Shown: positions 34,677 through 46,687 of the stretch, piece by piece
Numbering within the stretch: the first letter of the stretch is position 1
How the letters are laid out: each line of letters begins with the position of its first letter
DNA from: Pilatotrama ljubarskyi
Lineage: Eukaryota; Basidiomycota; Agaricomycetes; Polyporales; Polyporaceae
Assembly: GCA_022385805.1 (NCBI GenBank)
Contig: MU277671.1
Coordinates: forward strand, 65,875-129,874
Length of the DNA: 64,000 nt
Reading direction: 5' to 3'
Position numbers and translations under genes: made by a program
The notes under the pieces: model-generated
The model's input: only the letters and a program-made list of their open reading frames with translations
What the model was told of the DNA's origin: nothing
The model's database searches: none

Positions 34677-35925
34677 ATGGATTCCCTATCTCAAGCATCA
34701 CAGAACGAAGAGGGCCAGGAAAGCCAAATCTCCGGTCCTCTTCTGGTGGACAAGCTCGCCGAGGCCGGGATAACGGCGCAAGACATCAAGAAGCTCACCG
34801 AGGCAGGCTTACACACCGTGGAGGCCGTTGCCTACACGCCTAAGAAGAATCTCATGACAATCAAAGGCATTTCAGAACAGAAGGCGGATAAGATACTGGC
34901 TGAAGGTGCGTTGTCGGAGTGCGTGGCTAGTTTCCTGCTCCCTGACAAGTCTACATCGCTAGCGTTGAAGATCATACCCCTTGGCTTCCAGAGCGCGACG
35001 GAAGTGCACGCTCGGCGCGCGGAACTTGTGCATATAACGACCGGCTCCAAGAACCTCGATGCTCTCCTCGGCGGCGGTATCGAGACTGGCGCGATTACAG
35101 AGCTATTTGGCGAGTTCCGAACTGGAAAGTCGCAGATATGTCACACGCTTGCAGTGACATGCCAGCTTCCTGTCGACATGGGCGGTGGAGAGGGCAAGTG
35201 CCTTTACATCGACACTGAGGGCACTTTCCGTCCTGTTCGACTACTGGCTGTGGCGGAAAGGCTAGGGCTGAATGGGGAGGAGGTATTGGACAATGTAGCG
35301 TATGCGCGGGCGTACAATGCGGATCATCAGCACCAGCTGCTTACCGCTGCTAGCGCGCTGATGTCGGAGTCGAGGTGAGCTGACCCGACCGTTACGATGT
35401 ATGCGCATTCACCTCAACTGCGAACCCGTCGTAGATTCTGCCTCTTGATCGTTGACTCAGCAACAGCGCTATATCGGACGGATTTCAACGGTCGAGGGGA
35501 GCTCTCGGCGCGGCAGGCTCATCTTGGGAAGTTCCTACGCACGCTCCAGCGGTTGGCGGATGAGGTACGTCGTGCTTGACAATGTCTGTTCCCTCTGTTC
35601 CCTCTCTCACGTATGCTGCGCAGTTCGGTATCGCCGTGGTCATCACAAACCAGGTCATGTCGAACCCGGACGCCTCCGCTGGTCCTTACATGGCGAACGA
35701 GAAGAAGCCAGTTGGCGGGAACATCTTGGCGCATGCCTCAACTACTCGGTACGTACTCTGGATGCTGCATTCCGGCCACCTCGTTGACCGTGTCACAGTG
35801 TGCAATTGAAGAAGGGCAGAGGAGCCAACCGCCAAGCCAAGATCTATGATTCACCGTGTCTCCCGGAATCCGAGACGCAGTTCGCAATCCTCAGTAGTGG
35901 TATCGGTGATCCGGAAGAAGAGTAG
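34677..35925 (+). CDS. RAD51: Rad51 recombinase
   Basis: Eukaryotic RecA-family strand-exchange protein for homologous recombination. An acidic N-terminus ([17 protein letters not shown]) leads into the helix-hairpin-helix domain, [20 protein letters not shown] and [19 protein letters not shown]. The ATPase core has Walker A GEFRTGKS and the blocks [20 protein letters not shown] and [17 protein letters not shown]. Walker B is [17 protein letters not shown]. Loop L2 follows ([17 protein letters not shown], then [14 protein letters not shown]). The end is [20 protein letters not shown] and [12 protein letters not shown]. Four exons, about 340 residues; the order and motifs separate it from Dmc1. 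Two MCB elements lie upstream. Confidence 0.97.
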
Positions 35926-36347
35926 CCGTTCCTTCTGTTACCCCGTTTCTACCTCTCTGTACCTCTATCTTTGGACTGTCTGCCGATTTGTCGGTGTGTG
36001 CCATCAGCTTGTTCTGTATGTTTATCACGGATAGGGCAAATTCATACAACACTTTCCATTACTTCCACCTGCGCCCATTAATGTTACATGCGTGTAAATC
36101 GCACAGCAGGTTCTAGTCTACAGTGGTTGAACGATCGAGAGTCGGTTAAATAACGAAGGGCCGGACCAGTTGAGTGATCCTGTCCTGCGATGCGATGCGA
36201 GGAAGGGGCAAGGGTGAACGTCTATGAATGCAATGCGAGTCGTCCGTATACGGATTTTGGGGTGCGGAGTGTAGTTGGAAATTTGGAGCAGTGCCAGGGC
36301 ACTAGCAGCCCCCGGCGCCCAAGGCAGCGCCGACCGGTCGGGGTGAT
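35926..36347. other. Convergent intergenic, RAD51 / SER3
   Basis: 422 bp between two stop codons; no gene or RNA recognised. Confidence 0.55.
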
Positions 36348-37800
36348 TCATGCCAGGAGACGCGTGAGGATGTTCGCGCTCGTCTTGCTGATCTGCTCTC
36401 GGAGCGAGTTCACGTCGGTCGGGCTGACGTCGGCGATGTCTGCCATGAGGTACGCGATCTCGCCCTTGGAGTCCGAGTACTGCTTCTCGACGTTGTACGG
36501 GGAGAGCGCCTCGTTGACCTGGCGCAGGACGCCGGGGATGTTGCTGTGCACGTAGCAGACGCGGACGTGGTTCGGCTCGTCCATCGTGATGGCGCGCAGG
36601 TCGACCTCGGGGAAGTTGACCGCGCCGATCGTCGTGCCATAGTTGAGGTAGCGGATGAGCGCGGAGGAAACCTCTTCACCGATCATCCGCTGCGCCTCCT
36701 CCGTCGACCCACCAATGTGTGGCGTGAGGATGACATTAGGGATAGAACGGAGGGCGCTCGCCCAGGGGTTGAGCTGGTCGTCAAAGGGAGCGCCGTTGGA
36801 GCCCGGCTCTGCAGGGAACACGTCGATAGCAGCGCCGGCGAGGTGCTTGCACTTGAGCGCGTCAATGAGAGCAGGAATGTCGACGACCTTGCCGCGCGCG
36901 TTGTTGATGAGGTACGCGCCCTTCTTCATCTGCGCCAGCTGCTCCTTCGAGATCATGTTGGTCGTTTCAGGGAGTTCAGGAACGTGCAGCGTGACGAAGT
37001 CCGATTCGGAGAGCAAGGCCTCGAGTGATTCTACTTGACGCGCAGAGCCAAGTGGCATGATGTTCACGACGTCGTGGAATAGAACGCGCATGCCAAAGGC
37101 CTCGGCCAGAACGGAGAGCTGTGAGCCGATGTGGCCGTATCCAACGATGCCGAGGGTCTTGCCCCGGACCTCCCAGCAGCCCTTCGACTGCTTGTTCCAG
37201 ATCCCGTTGCGCATCTCGAACGCGCGCTCGAAGTACTGCCGCGAGAGCGCAATGACCTCGGACATGACGAGCTCCGCGACTGATCGGGAGTTGGAGAAGG
37301 GGGAGTTGAACACAGGAATGCCAGCCTTCGCTGCGCTCAGCAGATCGACCTGGTTGGTACCGATGCAGAAGCACCCGATGACCAGGAGCTATTACGACTT
37401 CCAGTCAGTACGTGCGGCAGGTATTGTCAAGACAGCAACCTACTTTGCTCGCAGCCTTCAGCACACGCTCAGTGATTTTGGTCTTGCTGCGGATGCCAAT
37501 GGCATGGTACGAGCCGATCTTCTGCACAAGCTCGTCCTCCGACATGGCTTTGGTGTAGTGGTCCACATGAAATCCCTGCGCGCGGAAGGCCTTGACGGCC
37601 TCTTGACTGATGTTTTCCAGGATGAGCAGGCGCAGGTCCTCGTTCTCGACGGGGTGTAGGACCTTCGGCTGACGGATGGAGAAGGTCGTTGACTCCTTGC
37701 GGAACAGCATGCGGTCATGGATGGGAGAGGTCGTCGGCGAGGCGGAGGCGGCGACGACATTCGCGGGCCTGGTGTTCGGGATGGAGATGGCGCTGGTCAT
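36348..37800 (-). CDS. SER3: D-3-phosphoglycerate dehydrogenase
   Basis: First enzyme of serine synthesis: oxidises 3-phosphoglycerate to 3-phosphohydroxypyruvate with NAD. Two exons. N-terminal part: LRLLILENISQEAVKAF, AIGIRSKTKITERVL. Then CIGTNQVDLLSAAKAGIPVF, the NAD-binding TLGIVGYGHIGSQLSVLAE, and LHVPELPETTNMISKEQL. The catalytic NNARGKVVDIPALIDAL and LTPHIGGSTEEAQRMIGEEV follow. A C-terminal ACT domain (HVRVCYVHSNIPGVLRQVNE, IAYLMADIADV) gives serine feedback control in this class. ATG at 37800 begins MTSAISIPNTRPANV. About 465 residues, as for fungal Ser3/Ser33. Divergent from HIS7 with two TGACTC motifs between. Confidence 0.96.
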
Positions 37801-38084
37801 GGCGGGCAAGGTGGGTGATGGTGGTCGTTAACAAAGGAGCGGAGGGGTATTTATGACTCTGACTGGCTTGGACTGGGTCGTCCGAAGGGGCTCGGTGAAA
37901 TATACGCGCCTTGCTGCTTAAATTCGGAATTGGCTCTATGGCGCGTCGATGGTGCAACAGAAGCAGATAAGATTAGATTAGATGCACTTTTCGTCGCCTC
38001 CCTTGACTCGACCGTCCGCTCAAATCTCATCCAAGATGTCCCGCCCAGCCTTCTCTTCCTTCGCACAGACTTGCGCAGGCCACC
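37801..38084. promoter_or_regulatory. Divergent SER3-HIS7 promoter with two TGACTC elements
   Basis: TGACTC occurs at 37854-37859 and 38004-38009. This is the core of the Gcn4/CpcA general amino-acid control element (TGACTCA). Both flanking genes encode amino-acid biosynthetic enzymes, which supports co-regulation. Binding is inferred. Confidence 0.55.
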
Positions 38085-39840
38085 ATGGGTCTCTACCTCC
38101 TTGACTACGGCGCAGGAAACGTCCAGAGCCTCGCGAACACCCTGAAGAAACTCGGCCACGACTTCCAGTGGATATCCTCGCCTGCAGACTTCCACAAGGC
38201 TACGGTCGGTCGACTTACGTCCCTCTTTGTCACGCGGCGTCCAAGCTCACAGAGAACATGCCTTGTAGAGCCTCATATTCCCTGGCGTGGGTGCCTTTGG
38301 GTGCGCGATCGATGGCCTCATATCACGCGGCCTCTACGAGCCCCTGCGCGAGTACATCGCGTCGGGGAAACCGTACTTCGGCATCTGCATAGGCATGCAG
38401 GTCCTCTTCCGCTCCTCGCTCGAATCGCCCTCGACCAAAGGCCTCGGCATCATCCCCAGTGACATCGGCGTCTTTAGCAACGTGGACAAGTCCGTCCCGC
38501 ATATGGGCTGGAATTCAGTCGACTTCCTCGATCCGGAGGAAAGGGCGCACGAAGGACTCGACCCCGCGTCCAGCTACTACTTCGTCCACTCCTTCCGCGC
38601 CGCGTACGACTGGGAGCACGCCGAGGTGGCCCAATGGGCGCACACCACAACGCAGTACGGCCAGGAGGTGTTCTTGGCGACCGTGCGCAAGGGGAACGTC
38701 TTCGCGTGCCAGTTCCACCCGGAGAAGTCTGGCCAGGCAGGCCTGCGGGTGCTCGATGCGTGGCTCAAGCAGTCCGAAGCGGAACGGGCCACGAGCCTAC
38801 CGACCCCTCGTGTCCCTCGCCAGCCGAAGCCGAAGGACGGCTTCAAGAAGCGCATCATCGCGTGTATGGACGTGCGTTCAAACGATGACGGAGACCTCGT
38901 CGTGACGAAGGGCGACCAGTACGACGTCCGCGAACGCACAGGCCGCGACGGCGTCCAAGCACAAGCTGCCGGTGCCGTGCGCAACCTCGGAAAGCCCGTC
39001 GCGCTCGCCGCCCGCTACTACGAGGAGGGCGCGGACGAGCTCTGCCTGATGAACATCACCTCCTTCCGCCACTCCCCCCTCCTCGACCAGCCCATGCTCG
39101 CCGTCGTCCGCGCCGCCGCCGAGACCGTCTACGTGCCGCTCACCATTGGGGGAGGCATCAAGGACACCGTCGACCCCGACGGCACGCCGCACACCGCGCT
39201 CGAGGTCGCCGGTGCGTACTTCCGCGCCGGCGCGGACAAGGTCAGCATCGCGACCGAGGCCGTCTTCGCCGTCGAGAAGATGCGCGAGCGGCCGAGCGCG
39301 GACGGCCTGGGCGAGGGCGACGGCACGAGCGCGATCGAGACCATCGCCCGCGTGTACGGCCGGCAGGCCGTCGTCGTCTCCGTCGACCCCAGGCGAGTGT
39401 ACGTCGACGCTGACTACGACGGGCCGTACAAGGACGAGCTCGTGTTCGGCAAGCCGGACGGGCCGGAGAAGGAGCGCGGCAAGGCGTGGTGGTACCAGTG
39501 CACCGTACGTGGCGGGCGGGAGAACCGGCCGCTGTCGGTCGTGCAGCTGGTCAAAGGCGTGGAGAAGCTCGGCGCGGGCGAGATCCTGCTGAACAGCATC
39601 GACCGGGACGGCACCGGACTCGGGTACGACCTCGACCTGGTCGCGCTCGTGCGGAGGAGCGTGCGGATACCGGTCGTCGCGAGCAGCGGGGCGGGGCGGG
39701 CGGAGCACTTTGTTGAGGTGTTCCAGAAGACGAACGTCGAGGCTGCGCTCGCCGCGGGTATCTTCCACCGTCGGGAAGTCGGCATCGACGAGGTAAAGGA
39801 GGCGTTGGCGGCGGCGAATATCAACGTGCGGACTGCATGA
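38085..39840 (+). CDS. HIS7: Imidazole glycerol phosphate synthase (HisH-HisF fusion)
   Basis: Makes imidazole glycerol phosphate and AICAR in histidine synthesis. The amidotransferase half supplies ammonia to the cyclase half. N-terminal: MGLYLLDYGAGNVQSL, then after one intron SLIFPGVGAFGCAIDGL. The nucleophile motif is YFGICIGMQVLF and the catalytic His motif CQFHPEKSGQAGL. Around residue 240 the cyclase barrel starts with KKRIIACMDVRSNDDGDLVV. It then has LVVTKGDQYDVRE, GADELCLMNITSF, VPLTIGGGIKDTVDPDG, GADKVSIATEAVF, VVVSVDPRRVYVDADY and GAGEILLNSIDRDGTGLGYD. Single large second exon, about 560 residues, normal for the fungal fusion. High GC gives long antisense shadow frames. Confidence 0.97.
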
Positions 39841-40416
39841 AAAACCGAATTTGAGTGATGCTTGTACCACAATCTGTATAATGTATACGCCTTTTGCTCG
39901 TTGGATTCGACATCTGTGTGCACATATGTCCCAAAGACGCCGACGTTCGGTTCCGAGCAGTTTGTATACATTCAATCGGAAGACCGTTCAGCCCGGTATA
40001 CGTACAGGGGGATATCCGGTAGTACGGGTAGCGACGAGATTTGAAAACACAGTACGGTAAGTAGGCGATGGGAAGACTGGGAGGGATCGAAGCAGGGAAG
40101 GCCACGGCGTGTAGTCACCGAGCCGGTATCGACTTCGTAGGGAACGTGGGGACTTTGTCGGGACGGAGAAGAACATGTGGACAGGGAGGGGACGCGTACA
40201 TACGAAGGCGCACAAAACGAAGAGGCATGAAGATGAACGCGCAGACAACGCCATGCTGGGAGAGTCCCTCTAGTAGAACGACCACGCAACGCTAGTCTAC
40301 ATGGCGAGCAAAAGAGATGGGCTCTGAAAGACGATTACAATGAATCCGAGAACAGCATACAATCACAGTGGAAGGGTGCTCCTGCGTACGATAGTAACTA
40401 CGGCGAGTGCGCTCCC
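39841..40416. other. Convergent intergenic, HIS7 / PAL1
   Basis: 576 bp between stop codons on opposite strands. No gene seen; only small overlapping frames on both strands. Confidence 0.55.
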
Positions 40417-42037
40417 TTACTTCGAGGGGCCTCCTTTGACTACGCCGCGGACCTTCTTGAGCAGGCTGGTCTTCCTGCCCAGGCCGGTACCAGAGCCGTT
40501 GCTCGGCTCGGAATCGAAGTAGCCATTGGCGTTCTCCGTCGGCATGTAGCCGTCCTTGGAGGGAGGAGTCGGGAGAGACTTCTCCTTCTTCATCGGTACG
40601 TGGTCAACGTAGACGTACGCCTCATCAGACGGCGAGGACTGACTGCGTCCGTTGCGTCCTGCGTAGGATGCGTGTGAGCGATGCGTCGGCCGAGCAGAGG
40701 CTTGCCGCGGCGGAAGCGGGGCCCTTGATGCAGCAGGTTCCTTACCAGAGGACCCCGGAGACTGCTCGCGCCCACGGTTGTCATCCTCGTCGTACTGGCC
40801 CACGGGGACATTAGGCGCATCGCGCATCTTGCGGATGCGCTGCATAATGGACTTGTTGCGGCGCGGGGTGTTCGCACCGGGGGAGCTCGGCATACCAGCG
40901 GCGGTAGGCGACGGTGGGTTGTTGTCGAGATCGGACTCCGGGACGAAGATAGGCTGCGGCGGCGGCAGTGCGCGCTTGCTGGCCTGCTGTCGGCGGGTGG
41001 GAGATGGGTGATGTTCATCCAGATACTCCCGGTACACATCACGCGCATCGCGGCCGTCTTTGGTCCGCTTCGTGGTGCCATTGCCATGGCTCCTAGGAGA
41101 TTCACCGCTGGGCCGCGAAGTAGCACCTCCACCAGCCGAAAAATCCTCGAATGGCTCGGGCTCGTGGATGCCCCATGCCTCCGCGATTGCGTCATACTTC
41201 TTCTTTGGGGCTTCGTAGGGCACGTAGATGTCGGGCGAAGGGTATGGGGACTCGTAGCCCCCGGACTGGACCTCGCGGGCGGCAGCGAGGGCCTCTCTGT
41301 CAGCCTCGGTTGCGGCGCTCCATGCGAGCATGGGGGCCTTGGCGCGGTGACGGTTGCGGGAGGGTGCACAAGCATCGAAGGGACCATCGTGATGGAACAC
41401 TGTATGGCAGGACAATGTCAGGTGTGTTGAACGGTGTGGCTAGCATGAGAAGAGGACATACTGGGGCCGACACCGGAGAAGTCTAGTCTGTCGATGACAT
41501 CAGCATGGGAGGAGCCCTTCTTGGGACGCGGCCGCCCGGAGGCCTTGGCCTTGTCCATGGCGTTGGCAGCACGGACGACGGAGTCCTGGGAGTGGGAGCG
41601 ACGGGAGGCGGGAGGGGGAGCTGAACGGATGTTGGCGGGGCTGTGGAGAGAAGGGCAAAGAGGAGAAAGGGAGATCAGCAGGAATCGCGACGGGCAACGA
41701 AAAAGGGAGCAACGCACGGAGGGAGCTCTGTTTGACTCCGACCCATTCTAGTGCGGGGGGGTTGATCTGTTGAGCCGCGGACGGTGACGGTGTCGCGAAC
41801 GGCGTCCATGATGTTCTCGCGGTTGCTGGTGGGAGGATATTGGCGCTGGTGGTACTGTTTGGCGGAGGACTTTGGCGGGGGAGGTGGTGGTGGTTGGCGG
41901 GGAACAGCAGAGGATGCAAGCGGGGCGTTCCTGGCGAGGGTGGGGACGCCGTAGGCAGAGTAGGAGACGTTGGAGGGGTCGTTGAACGGATCAACGGTGG
42001 CCGATCTGTGCCGTGGCTGATGCTTTGAGACCTGCAT
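40417..42037 (-). CDS. PAL1: Pal1 family cell-morphology / endocytic protein
   Basis: Fungal protein linked to polarised growth and early endocytic sites. Exon 1: MQVSKHQPRHRSATVDPFND, proline runs (seven P in a row near residue 55) and RTRMGRSQTELPP. Exon 2: SQDSVVRAANAMDKAKA and the Pal1 core start HADVIDRLDFSGVGP. Exon 3: VFHHDGPFDACAPSRNRHRA followed by KAPMLAWSAATEADREALAA, the conserved Pal1 block. The remaining 270 residues are disordered, Ser/Pro-rich with basic patches. They end in LGRKTSLLKKVRGVVKGGPS-K. About 480 residues. The family call rests on the DVIDRLD and FHHDGPFDAC motifs. Confidence 0.88.
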
Positions 42038-42608
42038 GATAGGACGGCGGTTCGTTCTTAAGGGCGACAGGTACGAGGAAACGGAAGTTGGGATGCGAAG
42101 AGGTCAGGCGGACTCTGGACTCGGCACGGGCGTCCTGAACGGATCTCCCACGCCAAGGCGACGGATGGATATGATACAGCCGAGGAAAGCAGGAGGTACA
42201 ACAGAGACGGACGAGGGGGCGGCAACAGAGAGCGAAGAGAGACGAGGAGAAGATGGTGGGTGCAGGAGGGAAGAGAGCACGGACGGAAATAGGACGAGGA
42301 GAGGGCAAAGCGGAAGGCGGCTCAGGCGAGGCCCACACACGGGCGTCTCTTTGTGGATATGTCACTCTCGCTCAGGGGCGCCAATGTACACGCGACCCCT
42401 CCATCCCCCCCGGCTCGACGACTGCTGGCTCCTGCTCTCTCCGGTCCCCCTTCCGTCTCCTGCCCGCCATGCGCAAATGCAAATGCACGCCGTCATCCCC
42501 GCAACGTTCAACGCCCACCATCGCAGCATGCAGCACACAGGAACCTTCCAGTCATTTATCCCAATCCGATGATATCATCGAGCACGTCCCGCCTCTGCTG
42601 ACCCGGCG
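42038..42608. other. Intergenic, PAL1 promoter / MetE-like 3' end
   Basis: 571 bp between minus-strand genes, with purine/pyrimidine strand asymmetry near 42200-42330 and 42400-42480. No gene recognised. Confidence 0.5.
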
Positions 42609-44452
42609 TCAGCCCCAGATCGCCCGCGCCGCCTCGACCACCAGTGCCAGCTTCTGCTTCTGCTCCTGCGCAGATGTGAGCCACAGTCGGCATAGCATAG
42701 ACCTGCGATGATATGAACACACCTCTTCCGTAATCGGGTTGCCTTCGAACACGGACGCGAAGCCGCACTGTGGACTAATCGAGAGCCTTGCAAACGACTG
42801 AGTCAGCCTTTGTCCCACAGCCGCACCTCCAAGCGCACTCAACTGCTCAAGCGCGGCCTGCACCGAACGCCTCGGCTCGCCCTCCGCTATAATCTCGGAG
42901 GCGCGACGGACCCTTTCCTTGATCGTCTCGATGCTCTCAAGCTGCCATTCCAGGACGCGTCAGTCGCGGAGCACCTCCGTACCGTTCGAGGCACCGTACC
43001 GCTCCACGCTTCGTCGTGACCAGCCCGAGCACGACATGTTTACCCGGAGGCAGGTATCGCAGAGGCTCGAGCCCGCCAGCCCGATCGGTATCGTACTCCA
43101 ACTGTGGCGTCCGACTGCGTCAACGCTCCTGTGCAACTGATAGATAAAGCGATCACGCACGTAGTACACGTCCACGTCCACCTCGCAAAATAGCTTTCTC
43201 GCCACACGTTCATACCCTCCTTCCACGAAATGGAGACCCTATGACCAATCCTCCAGTTGCAGCAGGCCATATCTCGTAATCCAGCAGCAGGCGCACCTTC
43301 ATGTTGCCGCGGCACGAGTGCACCGCAATGATCAAATCCGCAGGCCTGTTCGCTGTGATCGCGTTGTAAACGCTGATGTGCTTGTTCAACAACTTCTCGT
43401 GATCGACCCCGTTGGCATCCATGGCTGAGATCACCATCTCGGAGCAGAAGAAACAAAATCCGGGGTCGTCGAACTGGATGCGCCGGCAGCCTAGTTCGTA
43501 CAGGCCCTGGATCTCCTCTCGGAACGCTGTCACCAAATCTGCGAAGTACTCCTCTGCAAGAACACCGATCGGTGCGATTAGGGGTCGGTGTATCATAGCT
43601 GCAGGCCTAGAGCAACGCACTCACCGTCGTTCTGATAAACCGAATGGTCGTAAGCGTACTCGGAGCCGTGCGTAAGGTGCATCCAAGCCGGCCCGCAGAT
43701 GGTTATTTTGAGATCTGGAACGTCCTAAACAGAACATTGAGCTCAGGGTCCTCGATGATAGGATAACCGTAGCCATTCACCTCAGGGGATACCAGAGCTT
43801 TCAGGGCCAAGAAGTCGTCTGCGTAGACCGGCTTGGTACGACGAATCTTGCCCTGTGATTCACGGGCGATAGGATGTTCAGAGCTTATAGGGGATAGTAA
43901 GAGAATCACAGGCCCGCCTACCGTGCAATAGATGGAGGTCCATCTCTCGATGCCCATGGCCTTGAACGGTTGCAAATAGGGGAGATACGGCTGGTGTGCG
44001 GGAGCACGTTTAATTCACGGTCAAAGGCCCGAGCAGATGCACTCGCCATGAATTCGTTCATGGGACCTGCGTAGACATTCCACCTCAGTAACATGAAGAC
44101 AAGCATGGCGCTCTGCACTTACGTTCCGTGATCGTCATGCCCTCGAGCGCCTCGTATATCCCGTGTGTATACATGGCCCTATGCGGGATTAGCTCAAGCG
44201 TCGTGCATATCGAGCGAGGAAGTCCTACCGATGCACTTCGCCATCCGTGATGACGCCCATTCCCACCTCCTTCTGCAGCTTCACAAACTCCGGAAGCACC
44301 TCGTCTTCGAGCGCCTTCAGCTCCTCCGCTGTGCACTTGTCGGAATGGAAGGCTATCCGTTTCTGCACCAGCCTCGGCGGACGGAGGAGCGAGCCGACAT
44401 GGTGGGCATGGGCGCACCGCTTCGTCGTCTGCTGCTGAGTCTCGATAGCCAT
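42609..44452 (-). CDS. MetE-like single-domain (UROD/MetE superfamily) protein
   Basis: Resembles the C-terminal zinc-binding barrel of cobalamin-independent methionine synthase and lacks the N-terminal half. N-terminus: HAHHVGSLLRPPRLVQKRIA, CTAEELKALEDEVLPEFVKL and QKEVGMGVITDGEVHRAMY. Middle: KPVYADDFLALKALV, GPAWMHLTHGSEYAYDH and YFADLVTAFREEIQGLYELG, followed by CRRIQFDDPGFCFFCSE. Zinc-ligand candidates: HSCRGNMK (H and C) and the late SPQCGFAS cysteine. End: QKLALVVEAARAIWG. About ten exons, near 430 residues. Such proteins are often annotated as methionine synthase II, but the substrate is unknown. A methyl- or other thiol-alkyl transfer is inferred from the fold. Confidence 0.75.
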
Positions 44453-45654
44453 TGCTCGTCAGTTGGGGAAGCACACACGCGCAGTGGGTTACGGGGACCC
44501 CGCGTCGCCAAGCGTGCGTGCGTTTAAATGCGCTCGCGAGCAGGGCAAATCTACAGATCGCATCCCCGCCCCGCACGCTGGCACCGCGGTAAGAGGACTC
44601 AGAACTCGCCCGCGCTGCAATCGGAGGCTGTCCGGTCGCTGGGAAGCCGAAGCGACGACTCGGACCCTTCGCGCTGGTCATGTGCGGCGATTCGTCGCGG
44701 CTCGCTTGACGGCTCGCGCTGCGCGGAGTCGAGCGGTGCGCGAGAAACGCGGCGAGAAGCGTTCCGTTCGCTCGAGAATTGCGAGACTCTCGAGAGAACG
44801 GTGGATGCGGCGGGGAGGATGCCTGCACGAGCTATAGATTGCCGTAATCCAGCACGCCTGACGTCTGAGGGCAGGCGTAGTGCTCTCACACGTCTACGCA
44901 TGTAGCGTTCACGCCTATCTATCGGATCCGTGAAAGTAAGCAAAGGGGATGCTCTGATGCGATGTACGGTACAGTATGGTGCACTCACTGCCGATCAGGT
45001 GGAGGCGCTGCATAAGTTGGAACAGATGAATGCAACAACCCGGGTTATGATCACCGCATGCAGCCAGTACGATATCGGCAGGTTCGGCGTAGACGGAGAC
45101 GTTAGACCTACTGTCATTGACAAGGCCCACACGCATTCGCAAACGTCGCAGACCGGCCTTCGTGCGTGTAGATTTCTGCTCACGCACATCTGATTGGGCT
45201 GGGCGCAACTTGAGTATTGGTGCATAGTCCGAATCCAAGCTGCTTCAGCGCCCAATTAATGCGAGCATACTGTTTGAGCGCGGCTGAGCGCCTATCAACC
45301 CAGCCCGGGGACGCCGGCCGGTGCCCGGAGGGGCTCGCCGGATCAGGTTCTCACGTGTTGGAACTCCGCCTGGCTCTGAGGACGCAGGTATTCGGTAGGG
45401 CAGATTTTCAACGCCTCCTCAAGACCCCCTTCAAGGTCAGTATGCCCGTATTCGCCCTCGAAAAGCTGCGGAACCGCCTCTACACGTCCCGAATGTACGG
45501 TTGACCAGGTCGTTTCTGTGGATTTGGCCCAGGAATGCGCTGGATGGGCTGAACTTTGGTCGGATGTAGCGGCGGGCTTCGCATCTGGCAACTTTGGCTT
45601 CCTCTCTTGCGCTCGAGTGCTAACGTCTTCCCTCTCTCTCCTCCAGACTAAGCC
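44453..45654. other. Long divergent intergenic, MetE-like / RPL13
   Basis: 1.2 kb between divergent starts. No confident gene. Near 45340-45500 a minus-strand frame reads plausibly protein-like ([34 protein letters not shown]) but has no supported start or splice partner; it may be a gene relic. A pyrimidine-rich tract precedes the RPL13 ATG (45625-45648). Confidence 0.5.
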
Positions 45655-46450
45655 ATGGGTTTCCGCCACAACAACGGTTCGTCTAGAGCTCGCAGTGCCC
45701 TCGAGAGTCTCGGAACTTATCGCGATCCGTACAGTCCTCCACCAGAACCACTTCCGCAAGGACTGGCAGAGCCGTGTCCGCACCTGGTTCGACCAGCCCG
45801 GCCGCAAGCTCCGCCGCCGCACCGCTCGCAAGGAGAAGGCTGCCAAGCTCGGTGTCCGTCCCCTCACCCTCCTCCGCCCCGCCGTCCGTGCGCAGACCGT
45901 CCGCTACAACCGGAAAGTCCGTGAGGGCCGTGGCTTCACCCTTGCTGAGCTCAAGGAGGCTGGTATCGGCAAGAAGGAGGCGCGTGGTATCGGCATCGTT
46001 GTCGACCACCGGAGGCGAAACCTGAGCGAGGAGGGCAAGGCGGTCAACGTCGAGCGTCTCAAGGCGTACAAGGCGCGCCTCATTGTCTTCCCCCGCAACC
46101 CCAAGAAGCCCAAGAAGGGTGACTCCACTGTGCGTATATCAATCGGTTATGATATACTGTACGATGTCTCAGCAATATCCAGGGTGAGGAGCTCTCTGCC
46201 CCCACCACCCGCTCCAACCTCCCCCTTCCTTCTCCCTTCGTCCCCGAGGGTCCCCGCAAGATTACGGAGGAGGAGCGCGAGTTCCAGGCTTACCGCACTC
46301 TCCGCAACGAGCGCGCTACTGCCCGCAACGAGGGCAAGCGCAAGGTTCGGGAAGCGAAGGTTCGTGTACCATCACTTCTGATGCGCGATGTTGCCACTCA
46401 CGCCGTCAACCTTGTAGAAGGCCGAGGAGGAGGCCAACAAGAAGAAGTAG
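45655..46450 (+). CDS. RPL13: 60S ribosomal protein eL13
   Basis: Large-subunit ribosomal protein. A very small first exon encodes MGFRHNN. After the intron come [60 protein letters not shown] and [40 protein letters not shown] and [20 protein letters not shown] follow. Two further introns lead to [40 protein letters not shown], and the Lys-rich end [13 protein letters not shown]. About 210 residues, standard. Confidence 0.96.
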
Positions 46451-46687
46451 ACTACTCGTGTATTACTTCTTCCTTCTCTGTACGACACCTGCACCATGCT
46501 CTTCGCACTTTCCATGTACCCAAAATCTGGCACGCCCGGGGTTCTATAGCATCATATGCCACATGCACCAATATGATGACGACGCTTTTGAAGGGGCAGA
46601 CCCATCTTCGTGCTGAGTGAACCGTGCGCTGCGTCGGGAGATCCAGTAGTCCATACAAGTCTATCGACAGCAAAGTAATAGCGGAAT

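Noticed and set aside
38878..39975. 365-codon minus-strand open frame over HIS7
   Set aside because: Antisense shadow of a GC-rich coding exon. Its Asp/Arg/Val-rich composition is what reversed codons give, and HIS7 is certain on the other strand.
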